Source of the DNA: Paulinella micropora
Lineage: Eukaryota > Cercozoa > Imbricatea > Euglyphida
Assembly (NCBI GenBank): GCA_009731375.1
Contig: BJOX01000111.1
Span: 664,097-688,056 of the forward strand
Length of the DNA: 23,960 bases
Reading direction: 5' to 3'
Program-made: the position numbers and the translations under genes
Notes under the pieces: model-generated
The model's input: the letters and a program-made list of their open reading frames with translations, nothing else
What the model was told of the DNA's origin: nothing
The model's database searches: none
Shown here: positions 12,721 to 22,636 of the stretch, piece by piece
Position numbering within the stretch: the stretch's first letter is position 1
Layout: every line of letters starts with the position of its first letter

Positions 12721-13640
12721 TAGGTGCAGCCTGATCAGCCAACGTAGAGGCCTGAGTGAATTGCAGAGGCGGTGTCCGTTCGTGTGACACACCTCTCAGT
12801 TCCCTAGTCTCCTGCGTGCGCCTGACCAGTGAAGGACTCACTACCTACTACCAAAACTCTCATTTCGCGGTACATCACCTTGAACATGCAGCAACCCGAC
12901 GCTGCAAAGCCTCTCATCCCGGCCCCACGGCAGTTGCCGCTTGATTAGCTAACGTTGAGACCCGAGTGAATTGCAGAGGCGGTGTCCGACCGTGTGACAC
13001 ACCTCTCAGTTTCCTAGTCTCCGACGTGGGTCTAACTAGCGGACCCACTGCATATCAACGATATGCTCCTTCCGCAGGACATCAACCTAGACTAGAAGCA
13101 GCCCGCAGCCGCAAAGCTTCCACCCCGGCCCCACGGTAGTGGCTGCCTGATCAGCTCACACTGAGACCGGAGTGAACTGGAGAAGCGGTGGTCGCATGTG
13201 TGACACACTTCTCAGTTTCCTAGCCTTCGTGCGCCTGGCCAGCGGACATACTACCTATCCACAAGGCACTAGGAAAAGGCTCTGACCAGACAGCGAAAAT
13301 GATAAAGTGGACTGAGGGGCGCTACCCGAGCGTGCGGTAGACCCCTCAGACCCATTAACCTTTAGTGGTGACGAGAGTGTACTGTGAGGGTGTATCCGTC
13401 TGTGTGGCACACCTCTCAGAACCCTCGCCTTCCTCGCTACTAGGTCAGCGGATCCCACAGTCTTCGAAGCGTGACTTGGGCCTGTAAGTGTCTTGCCAAC
13501 GAGGAGGATAAAGTGTGCTGACAGGTACACCCGCTTGTGTGGTGCAACCCTGAGTACCATAGCCTCCAGTGGAGCACAGAGTGGACTGTAGAGCGGTGTC
13601 CGCCTGTGTGATACACTCGCAGTGCCCTGCACTCCCTCGT
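12720..13640. repeat. Diverged repeat array (about 205-base period) with seven hairpins
   Basis: Three units (near 12725, 12935 and 13140) share CTGATCAGC-like starts, a GAGTGAA(T/C)T block, a hairpin and CTCAGTTTCCTAG. The fourth and fifth periods are more diverged and contain two hairpins each. Hairpins lie at 12765-12796, 12975-13006, 13181-13212, 13312-13349, 13386-13415, 13522-13552 and 13591-13618. In the clearest ones an outer stem of 4-8 pairs, a 5' bulge of two bases, an inner stem of 4-5 pairs, a 9-base loop and a 3' bulge follow one another. Minus-strand open frames across the array are probably incidental. Confidence 0.85.
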
Positions 13641-13721
13641 AGACAGACCTGCAGACACCCTACTGTGTACATGTGAACCGGTGTCACGCCCGTACTGACT
13701 GCTGCAACATCATCGTGGAAC

Positions 13722-16700
13722 ATGTCTCGACAGTCTAGAGAGACCCAACGCCCCGTACAACAACGATCGCGCTCACCTATGCAAACTCCCTCGCGAGGCA
13801 GCCAATCAATTCAACGACCGCGGGCTGACAAGCATTCACCTCTTTCCCGGTCTGCCCAGGAGGTGGTTTCCTTACCGCTGTGGCCATCCTCCTACAACTT
13901 CCACTCGACAAGATTCACACCTATTCTGATGGATGATTTGGTGGCCTACTGCTCGCAGATGCAGGACTGGCACTCAGCAGAGGAGCTGGAGATTAACTTG
14001 ATGACTTCCCTGTTGCGCAACAAGGTATGGCCAAAATCTACCAACTTCTAATCAAACTGGAACCAGCATTCTACAGCCCTGTATTGACAACCCGCGCTGG
14101 AACACTGGGGGAGGAATACAAAATCTTGGCACTTTCTTCATCTTACAGCACCACGACGGACCTACGATGTGCGATCCGAATCATCCTCCACGATGCATCC
14201 GAATCCAGAGATTTCATGCGACTTCTCTCCCGATCTGTGGAGGTAACATGGATCGCGGACCCATGGAACCCAACTACACGATGGGATGACTTCAGACTGC
14301 TGTGGTATGCGAAACCACATGCTCCACCTGCAATATCTACCAGACTACGTGGACGACATCTGCACCCCTCATCGAACTTACTGCTCCACTCTTTCAAGGA
14401 TCCAACGATACCGCGATCGATCACCTGGACACTCCGGTCATCCGATTAGAGTCCTGCCTTAAATTTGCTTTCGGACCAGTCAGTGAACACGCCGATAACA
14501 AATGCATTCCTCTCATCACATGCTTCTTCCGGATGCACTCAGACTAGGTGGACTCGGTAAGGAAGTCTCTAGATGAGATCCAGCCATCATTCCTCACCAT
14601 CATCCATCGACCACCACGCCCGCAAAGCGGTTCTACCCCTAATCATACAGCCATCATGACTATCTTCCTATTCGATGTTTCATCATTCTTCCCCGCAAGC
14701 TATGTCTCCTAATCCACCAAAGCATATGTCAGTTCCCGCGGAGTCTTTGCTGACCCTGTGACCCGCTCGAGGACACCTACAATGGTTGCGTCCACTCAGC
14801 AGACAAAAAGACCCAAACATACGTCGACTAGGCGGGGGTGAGAATCTCCCCCAGGTATGTCACTTCCCGACGTACAATCTTCCTCACAGACAACTTCACC
14901 CGCCTCAACGCTGGAGCGCACCTGGTGGATGTCCTGTACCAACGCTAAGACCTGCTCCAGAATAAGTTCTATAACTTTAAGTGTCGCGCTGCGCAAACAA
15001 GTATGAAAGGAATTGACATCATCAACTACCTCGGCCAGGCCCCGACCCAGCTCATCAATAGCCCACTTCCGGAATGCCTGTCCCGTTACCATTACTGTGC
15101 GGAAGGGAATGCTCTACAGCTACGATTTCCCGGGAAGGCAGGATTATCCACACAGTTAGACCAGGAACATGGACCCCCACCACCGGCACCGACCGCACTA
15201 TGTCCCTGCCAGCAAAGGATCTCCCGGCCGCAATCATCACAGAGTATCCACAGCCGTCCCCAACGGAATGGGCAAACCTCCCGAGACTCCTACAGCATCC
15301 ACTCCAGGCTAGTGCTTATACGTCGAACCATACGGTACTACTGGCGGACCCAGATGAACCGGACATCATCAGCTTCGCCATTGTGACAAGCACTTGGTGC
15401 CAGCACTTGATCAGGCCTTGGAGAAGGCGATACTAACATGCATCTGGAACTGACTACGCCACCTCTTCCACACGCCACTCAATGCTGCACTGGTGACTCA
15501 AATGGACAGTAAAAGAAAATCGCCCTGGACCCGCTCCTTACAGCCCCAGCAAGAACAGTAGTATCGCGATACACGTCTACTTTGGTCAGGAACATGCCCA
15601 CACAGTCTACCTCTATCTCCCCCTTCACGGACGCACAACACACCCCTGTCACGACTTATGCACTTCAGTCGTTCACGTGGAAAAACAGGGAAATCCTCGC
15701 CTTGCACCTCCTCACACTCATAACCTTCGCCGAGACGACGGTACAGGGTACTGGGCTCTACCTATGCTTCCTCAACATAATAAAATGGTCTGACCTCAAA
15801 AGGACAGACATAGAGGTGTTGGGATGATGGTTCGAGGACCTGAAGCTCAGCTTTGAGCATTACCCTCGCAATCCCCAATCCCACCGCCTGAGCCGTCAGC
15901 CGCGGATCACGGCCCCTCCCCTCCGGGATCCTCCACTCCATCCACCCCCAGCCGGCGAGACAGCCCTTGGACTCACCATTTCCAGGCCAATAGTACCCGG
16001 AATCCCACGAGCAAGTAGACGGTTGGTCAGACACCGGAGAAGATGAAGAATGATCCACCCCCGCTACGGACGCCGCGCACGATCAGGTTCCTCCCGCGCC
16101 CCACCGCCCTGAATAGACGCTGGAACAATTTCTTACACCTAGACGCCTAACATGCGGCAGCATCTGGGAAGAAGTGATGTCTACGCTGACCTTATCAGAG
16201 GAAGATACAAACAGACTGACCCTTTGCATGCTCCTCTCTACAACGACTGTCGTCACCTATGATGATCGGAGTATAAGCTGGTCGTGCAACAGAAAAGACC
16301 TCCCCCCCTCGATCTTGATCATGAACTACAGGGACATCTTACAGCTAATCAAACGAGGACAGGATGGGAAGTCCTGGGCACTACTCATGCACGATTAGGG
16401 AAAACGCGCGACTCTTCTACCAAATCCTACCCCCAATACGGAATATAAACCCTGCCAAGTCCCAAAATGTTGGCTGACATACCTCCGCATCGAACGGGAT
16501 CTAGTCGCAGGGGTGATCTCAAGGGCATCTGAGGACACCCGCACGGTCCGCGTAGACCTATGGTGGGCTAAGGATGCCGCCCTGCAACTACGCCCCGCCG
16601 ACGACCGACGAGCGATACGCCTGGTACTCCAGGCCTCCAACATGATAGGTACTGTCACCCGATACCACACTACCGCGACCAAGAATTCCTTATCCAAGTG

Positions 16701-16857
16701 GACACGCCTGACCTCAGCCCAGGTGACATTCCTAGCGAGAGTGAACGCCGAAAGAGGAACGCTCTATCATAGACGGTCCCGACCGCCGCTGGAAAGTCAT
16801 CATGCAACGTCATCACGCAACCACCCCTCCCAACTGAGGAGGAGACCCTCCTTATAG
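13722..16857 (+). pseudogene. N-terminal part of a long decayed mobile-element ORF, unknown function
   Basis: From the ATG at 13722 (MSRQSRETQRPVQQRSRSPM) a protein-like sequence can be followed with frame changes near 14025, 14310, 15120 and 16100, and stops such as TAG at 14545-14547, TAA near 14946, TGA at 15825-15827 and TAG at 16396-16398. Segments such as DLRCAIRIILHDASESRDFM, NFTRLNAGAHLVDVLYQR and SFTWKNREILALHLLTLITF have normal amino-acid composition, not that of shadow frames. I recognise no domain. Its position in front of a Ulp1-like peptidase in the same direction suggests one large transposon protein or a short gene series. It starts just downstream of the hairpin array. It is broken, or else contains unrecognised introns. 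Confidence 0.55.
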
Positions 16858-17094
16858 CCATCGAAGACGATCTCGCGGAAGCCCAGCGACGCACCGCCAA
16901 GCAACCCCGACAACACCCAGAGTACCTACAGCTCGGAACCAGCCCCAGGAGTGATGGATTACCTCCCTGTCTGGCGGAGGGTACAAAACAGCAGCTCTAA
17001 CATACACCAGGAATTCATGCTCCTCTGATGTCACGACGCCAGCCACGTCGCCCATCGGGTTGGCAGTGGATGAATCTGCATCCATAGCTCCGGA
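16858..17094 (+). pseudogene. Linker region of the decayed ORF
   Basis: One frame gives EEETLLIAIEDDLAEAQRRT and continues to about 17000, then the frame used downstream takes over near 17010. Two stops lie in the latter frame before 17095. It links the unknown N-terminal part to the peptidase part. Confidence 0.4.
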
Positions 17095-18249
17095 ATGACA
17101 CCACCTCTGCGAGACTACACCGAAGCGAACTACATCCCAGAAGTAGCAGCCTGGGATGCAATTCTGGACAGTCAGGCCCTCACCAATGAACTAGCCTATC
17201 GTCTTGGCATGATCCCTCTTCTGCCCTTTCAAAGTGGAGAAGTCGGACCCTACGATGACGAGATACCGATCCACGACCACGTCACTACTACTTCAAGGAC
17301 GACCGGCACGCGTGCAGGAAAAGAAGATGTTGCGAATGCCTCTGCCACTGCCGCCCCCCTCGATTTCCTTCCAGGAAAATATAGACTCCGCATGGAGGCC
17401 ACCCTTCCCTTTGACGCCCAAGTACCACTGAAGGCGGACTTCTGGCGACGCGAAGACATCACCACTGCGATTCTACCGCGGAAAGCCATCGATGATGTCA
17501 AGAATTCCACCGGCTGACTCACAGACGACATTATTCACGTCTGCCTCACTAGCATCGAGGAGGAAGCACTGATGCACGGCTCCCTTATAATTGGACCCAA
17601 CCTGTCCTGGCAGGTACGCACCAAGGATGAGTACACCCTCCTCAAGGCCCTGGGACGCCGACCCATCGACCGGCGTTACCAACATTTTCTCATACTAATA
17701 AACGTATCAAATCAACACTGGCTCTTCATGCTGATCTCCGTCACTCTACAACGACAAGGTCCAGGAACAGCTTGTGGACTTGAAGTCCTAAAGCTCGGCG
17801 ACCAGGCCAGCAGATCAAAACCGCTCATCCTCATCCTTGACTCCCTCTTATCCTGTACAGCAAAGCTTAAGCTCGACTTCACCGTGGTGATCAATGCCTG
17901 GGTGGACAACCTACGGAAGGCTAGTTTCCTTGAGCAAGACTCTACCTCGGGGTAAATCCATGCTCCTATCCCGGAGCAGGCGAAGGGATCAGGGGACTGT
18001 GGCCCCCATATGCTCTTTCACATGACACGAGCAGCAAACCACTCATCGGACCTCCAGCTGGGTAATATCGACCAGACTGACTGGGACGCCGAGGCAGCAG
18101 AGCTCAAACGTCTCCTACCGAACTTCAAGACTAAAAGCAACCGACGGTACTGATTCTTGACTGAGCGAGTCAAACGAAAGAAACGTCCCCCGAAGGGGGA
18201 AGACTCGGATGCGGAGGAGGACGACGAAAAAGAGAATGAAAGGAGATAG
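17095..18249 (+). pseudogene. Ulp1/C48-type cysteine peptidase remnant
   Basis: One frame runs through the whole segment with three internal stops, TGA 17515-17517, TAA 17953-17955 and TGA 18151-18153, and a terminal TAG at 18247. It carries the landmarks of Ulp1-family desumoylating-type peptidases in order: LTDDIIHVCL at the N-terminal edge, His-Trp in NQHWLFML (His at 17716-17718), Asp in LILILDSLL (17839-17841), and Gln plus Cys in EQAKGSGDCGPHM (Gln 17977-17979, Cys 17998-18000). The His-Asp distance is 41 residues, longer than the 17 of yeast Ulp1, because of an inserted loop. The tail is basic, then acidic (KRKKRPPKGEDSDAEEDDEK). Such domains are carried by several DNA transposon groups including CACTA and Mutator-like elements. 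Which group applies here is not shown. The stops mean it is inactive unless recoded. Confidence 0.75.
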
Positions 18250-19446
18250 GCAGGGGAAAGCCAGAGCTGGCGCTGGCACTGGCAGTAAGGGAGACGCAGC
18301 CCAAAATGCCAACCACCTGACGGAGACACATCCGGCTACGACATCTGCAAACCCCCTCCACCGCCCTGAACATCCACATTGGACCAGGGATACTCAGCGA
18401 GCTTAAGGGCGCCCCAACGACGCAGCAGCTTCAAGGACGAATACATAGCACCCCCCCTTCCTCCTCTCCTGAGAGTAAGGAGACGGAAAAGCAAGAGAAG
18501 AAGCAGCCATGGCTCACGTTTGCTACGACCCTGAATGATCCTTCCCGATAAGCGGAATGGATCAGGCTTTCATCGTTGGCATTGAGGATGCTCACATACA
18601 AGGCTCAGGAGCTCCAAGGGACAGACGTGAGGGTGGCCCAAGCCACTGGTCGTCACTGGTTACGGCCCCTCACGGACCGTACCTGCCCTGCCCTCGCCAT
18701 TTATTAGCCCTCCATACATCCCCAAGGACCCCATTTCCGACAGAGGAGAAGACCCTCCGGTTACGTGGCCCTCCATTCCGTGGACAGCAACCCGGGCGTG
18801 GGGATATAACCCAAGAGCCATCTATGACCATAAATATGAACAACTGCAAGTCGCGATCCACCACCAAAGGCTGAGGGGACGCAACATGACATCAAGCATT
18901 ATTGTGATAGCAATAGGATCAAACGGATATATCTCCGAAAAAACGTACAATGAACTCCGCTTTGTCCTATCGAAAGCTGTAATACATGACATTATCAGCG
19001 GGATGACCAAGATTTGCCACGACACATTCCTCCAGGCTTGGAAATTCATTCACAGTGCAGACGCCACGAGGTAAACACCGACAGGGTTTACCAGGGTCAT
19101 CCCAACAGGTTCAACGAAGAGACTGTGTCCTCCAGTCCCACCGGACAAGTCTGGGCAGGAATCATCGCACGCCTAGCGGTCTCGGGGGTTGTCGGGTCGG
19201 ACAAGTCCGGGACAAGGTAGAACCTCTGGTCGAGACTGCCAGCCAGTGAGTCTTCCGACCCCCGTGACCGATATCTCAGCCTGTGGAATCTTCCCCCGTC
19301 TTGTGTCCTTCACCCAGGCCAGGGCTCTACACTCTATACCAGCTGCAGGGACCTTGCCTCGTGCCAAGTTTGCACTCTATACCACCGACCTCAAGATCAA
19401 GGCACTCGACTCTCGTGCTAAATTTGAATTGTCTCCCTGTCGTTAA
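18250..19446 (+). pseudogene. C-terminal part of the decayed ORF, unknown function
   Basis: From about 18365 a protein-like frame (QEKKQPWLTFATTLNDPSR, then AEWIRLSSLALRMLTYKAQE) runs with a TAA and a TAG to about 18712. Another frame then continues without stops from about 18700 to TAA 19072-19074, including SIIVIAIGSNGYISEKTYNE and HDTFLQAWKFIHSADATR. The same frame continues, with a TAG near 19173, to TAA at 19444-19446. No domain recognised. Direction and compositional similarity suggest it belongs with the peptidase remnant. Confidence 0.45.
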
Positions 19447-19805
19447 AGACTATTCTCTTTCTTCAAATTTTTTTCAAACCAGCTCCAACTCCACTTGGAG
19501 GAATCAGGCCTATCCTTTTCCCTTTCCCGTCGTGCCACCAGCCCAGATTTTTCACGGCTCCCGACCCCCCTTCGACACCCAGTATTGTTACCGGATTCTT
19601 CGGCTCTTGGCCCCCCCTTCAGCGCCCAGTACCAATACCTGATTCTCCGGGCGTTCAAGCTCTTTCAGCCTACGACGAAGCCTCTCCTCACTTTTTCTCC
19701 CTCCTGGTGTAGCGGCTTTGCAGTCCAAGGGAACCCGCTGGTGATTTACGACCAGGAGATCGCGAGTAGGACCAGAGACGATTCTTCCCGGTGTTAGAAT
19801 ACTAT
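19447..19805 (+). other. Unique spacer with a 46-base tandem duplication and a repeat unit shared with 20774-21018
   Basis: Two related blocks at 19563-19603 and 19609-19650 share CCCCCCTTC, GCCCAGTA-type and CGGATTCTTCGG-type segments. Bases 19667-19797 resemble the tandem units at 20774-21018 (TACGA.GAAGCC, GATTTACGACCAGGAGA, ACCAGAGACGA..CTTCCCGG). No gene is seen. Confidence 0.7.
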
Positions 19806-19912
19806 CACAGCCAAACGATACCCCTCCCATACCCGGGTATGATACCCTGGGGTATGATACCCCCATCTTGCCCCACCCCCCCAACCATCCCCGCCATTCA
19901 TCCCCCCCCCCC
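19806..19912 (+). repeat. Left terminal inverted repeat
   Basis: Starts CACAGCC and contains the 12-base palindrome ATACCCGGGTAT and two copies of GGTATGATACCC, which may be transposase-binding subterminal motifs. Pairs with 20625-20733. Confidence 0.85.
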
Positions 19913-19937
19913 CCCCCCCCCACCCCCCGGGGGTATA

Positions 19938-20553
19938 NNNNNNNNNNNNNNNNNNNNNNNNNNNNNNNNNNNNNNNNNNNNNNNNNNNNNNNNNNNNNNN
20001 NNNNNNNNNNNNNNNNNNNNNNNNNNNNNNNNNNNNNNNNNNNNNNNNNNNNNNNNNNNNNNNNNNNNNNNNNNNNNNNNNNNNNNNNNNNNNNNNNNNN
20101 NNNNNNNNNNNNNNNNNNNNNNNNNNNNNNNNNNNNNNNNNNNNNNNNNNNNNNNNNNNNNNNNNNNNNNNNNNNNNNNNNNNNNNNNNNNNNNNNNNNN
20201 NNNNNNNNNNNNNNNNNNNNNNNNNNNNNNNNNNNNNNNNNNNNNNNNNNNNNNNNNNNNNNNNNNNNNNNNNNNNNNNNNNNNNNNNNNNNNNNNNNNN
20301 NNNNNNNNNNNNNNNNNNNNNNNNNNNNNNNNNNNNNNNNNNNNNNNNNNNNNNNNNNNNNNNNNNNNNNNNNNNNNNNNNNNNNNNNNNNNNNNNNNNN
20401 NNNNNNNNNNNNNNNNNNNNNNNNNNNNNNNNNNNNNNNNNNNNNNNNNNNNNNNNNNNNNNNNNNNNNNNNNNNNNNNNNNNNNNNNNNNNNNNNNNNN
20501 NNNNNNNNNNNNNNNNNNNNNNNNNNNNNNNNNNNNNNNNNNNNNNNNNNNNN
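19938..20553. other. Assembly gap (616 N) between poly-C stretches
   Basis: N run bordered by C runs on both sides. Frames crossing it carry no information. The gap sits between the arms of the inverted repeat, so the arms may have hindered assembly. Confidence 0.99.
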
Positions 20554-20624
20554 CCCCCCCCCCCCCCCCCCCCCATACCCCTGGAGTATGAAACCCCCCC
20601 CACCCCCCCTCCCCCCCGAGGGAC

Positions 20625-20733
20625 ATTGGGGGTGGGATGAATGGCGGGGGTGGTTGGGGGAGGGGGGGGAAGATGGGGGTATGGGGCCTTGGGGTATGAT
20701 ACCCGGGTATGGGAGGGGTATCGTTTGGCTGTG
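20625..20733 (-). repeat. Right terminal inverted repeat
   Basis: Reverse complement of the left arm, ending GTTTGGCTGTG, with a few substitutions and small length changes in the G-rich inner part. Confidence 0.85.
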
Positions 20734-20773
20734 TATATCGTTCCGGGTCTCGCGATCGTGTGTGTGTGTATGC

Positions 20774-21018
20774 GGCGCCCTGCTACTTGGACCTGGTCAC
20801 CAGACTACGATGAAGCCCCTCCCGGAACGTCCCAGCCCACGATGGGACCCGATGAAGATTTACGACCGGAGAACGTCAGCAGGACCAGAGACGACCCTTC
20901 CCGGTGGCGCCCCGCTACTTGGACCAGTCTACGATGAAGCCCCTCCCGGAACGTCCCAGCCCACGATGGAACCCGATGAAGATTTACGACCAGGAGACCA
21001 GAGACGACCCTTCCCGGT
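20774..21018 (+). repeat. Tandem repeat, units of 132 and 113 bases
   Basis: Unit 1 (20774-20905) and unit 2 (20906-21018) share GGCGCCC(T/C)GCTACTTGGACC, TACGATGAAGCCCCTCCCGG, AACGTCCCAGCCCACGATGG and ACCAGAGACGACCCTTCCCG. A more diverged third copy is at 19667-19797, left of the inverted-repeat element. The array is possibly part of a larger retroelement or satellite. Confidence 0.9.
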
Positions 21019-21042
21019 GTTAGAACATTATATAGTTCCGGT
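21011..21042 (+). other. Unoccupied related site for the inverted-repeat element
   Basis: CCCGGTGTTAGAACATTAT followed by ATAGTTCCGG matches the left flank (CCCGGTGTTAGAATACTAT) joined to the right flank after one TAT (ATCGTTCCGG). A single TAT lies at 21029-21031. This supports a clean insertion with a 3-base target duplication. Confidence 0.75.
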
Positions 21043-21336
21043 TTTTCTTTTATCTTCCCTTCTAGTACCCTCCCTTTCCCTCCCTCATATCTGTTCCTCA
21101 TGCTTTCTCCTACATACCACGTCGTGTATCCCATGACCGAGAGGTAGGATACGCACATATCCTAGCGGGCAGCCACGCCTTTGGGCCAGACGCTTCCACT
21201 TCCCCAAATACTCGGGCCTTGCGCCTCGATATCCCTGAGGTTGTCGGTTAAGTTACGGATCCCATGCTCCCATTACGGGTTTGGGTAGGAGTACTATCTC
21301 TCCTATTGACCATCAACTTTGCAACCAGACAAACAA
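21043..21336. other. Unassigned spacer
   Basis: Pyrimidine-rich at 21043-21120, then GC-balanced unique DNA. I see no gene, RNA gene or clear regulatory site. Confidence 0.6.
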
Positions 21337-21566
21337 ACAACAAGGGTGTGTGAAAAACAGGTTGCAAAGCACACATCCTTTCATAATACTTCTTCTTTTG
21401 TATTGCTTTCACTCGGAGGCTTATGTAGTGTGCTCTCTTCGTCTGTCTTCTTAGTTCTCTCTTCTGCTTCTTCGCGCGTTTTTCCCGCCACTTCATCTTC
21501 TTCTCCTTATCAATCTTATCACAATCTTTAGGCTTTTGCAATGGGACTTTCGTGCGTGGCCTAACT

Positions 21567-22335
21567 TTCAGGAATAGCTATTTATTGCCAGGGGTTTACC
21601 GGACCACGAGTAACCGTGCTCGCCCCTTTGCCGAGGTTAATTAGGTTTAGAGGTAGGGTTGAGTAAAGGCTAGGTTCAAGGTTCAAAAAGCTGTTAAGTA
21701 TAAGGGCTGGGTTTTTAGTAGAGAAAGGGTTTGCCACGGTAGGTGCGTTCTTTCTCCAGGGCTTGTGAGGTAAGCTCACGACGAAGGTTCTGAGTGGGAA
21801 GTCTGGCTGTGGTATTGAATTGGCTTTGGTTGTGTAGTAACGGATGTAGGCAGGCTAAAGTGGAAGAATAAATAGTACAGCCAGTGGGAAGAATACAAGT
21901 TGATTCAGGCAAAAAAGGAAATTGCTAGAGTAAAAAGGAATTTTTCCAGTGCACCTGGGGTGAGAAAATACTGGTAAAAAGTAAAAGTAAGATATATTGG
22001 ATAAAATTGTATCGTATTACATGAGCATTGTCGGTTCCTCGATACGTTGGTTACGAAGTGAAGTTTAGGTTAGGTACTAAAGTATGGGTAGAGTTCCTCA
22101 TGAATCGGAGCAGTGTCAAAGTTCCTTGTGAAAAAATACAGTTTGTCTTGAAGTTGGTAGTGATTGGAGTAGAGGTAGAGTCTTTCCAGGCAAGTGTGAC
22201 AGAAATTATTGTAACTTCATCGGTTGGTGAGTGGCTATACGGGAACGTCCAGGTTTGGAGTTGGGGCAGTGATATCGTATTTCTTGAAGGTATTGGTAAT
22301 TGAAGTAGAGTTACAGTTCCTTATGAGCACGTTAT
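21567..22335. mobile_element. 769-base insertion flanked by TAACT in gag repeat copy 2
   Basis: Copy 1 of the repeat has one TAACT at this place. Copy 2 has TAACT at 21562-21566 and again at 22336-22340, with 769 unrelated bases between. A 5-base duplication is usual for LTR elements and some DNA transposons, but the ends (TTCAGGAATAGC and GAGCACGTTAT) are neither TG...CA nor inverted repeats. The 3' half has weak internal repeats (AGTAGAG...AGTTCCT(T/C)ATGA). No coding frame is recognisable. The reverse event, a deletion in copy 1 between two TAACT, cannot be excluded. Confidence 0.6.
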
Positions 22336-22576
22336 TAACTCTATGAATCGTTGTACTACAGTGTCAATGTTTTCTGTTCTTCTGTCAGAGTCTCTGTTTC
22401 TGACTTTGTCTTTGACTCTGTGTCCGGAGTGTTTTCCGACTCCGGCTCGTCAGGCAAATCCCTCTCCTCTAGATCCATCACCTCAGCGTGGTCACATAGT
22501 GGTACTTAACCTTTGCCATTGCGGGATTGGTAAAGGCTAGCTTCACATATTCCCCGTGCCATGCACTTAAGACTTC

Positions 22577-22636
22577 AACATAGTTTTCTAACTTGTATCT
22601 AAACTTAACATAGTTTTCTAACTTGTATCTAAACTT
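22577..22636. repeat. 30-base tandem duplication
   Basis: The unit AACATAGTTTTCTAACTTGT plus ATCTAAACTT is present twice at 22577-22606 and 22607-22636. Copy 1 of the gag repeat has it once. Confidence 0.95.

Larger units (their letters stand above)
19806..20733. mobile_element. DNA transposon or MITE with about 100-base terminal inverted repeats
   Basis: The left end CACAGCCAAACGATACCCCT is the exact reverse complement of the right end, and similarity continues for about 100 bases into C-rich sequence on each side of a 616-base gap. Each end is flanked by TAT (19803-19805 and 20734-20736). A related sequence at 21011-21042 matches the joined flanks with a single TAT and lacks the element. 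Ends of the type CACWR with a 3-base target duplication are typical of the CACTA/EnSpm superfamily, which is my best guess. The interior is unread, so coding capacity is unknown. Confidence 0.8.

Noticed and set aside
12720-13640. CRISPR array
   Set aside because: Hairpin repeats are spaced unevenly and strongly diverged, no identical direct repeats with unique spacers exist, and the genome is eukaryotic.
14025-14082. A 58-base intron (GTATGG...CTACAG) explaining the frame change in the decayed ORF
   Set aside because: The frame open through this interval is the more protein-like one, so a frameshift fits better than splicing it out.
16246-16272. A reverse transcriptase catalytic motif in VVTYDDRSISWS
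   Set aside because: The required aromatic residue two places before Asp-Asp is Thr here, and no other reverse transcriptase blocks are nearby.
21667-21700. RNA polymerase III B box (GGTTCAAGGTTC) suggesting a SINE
   Set aside because: It departs from the B-box consensus, no A box is positioned upstream, and there is no tail repeat.
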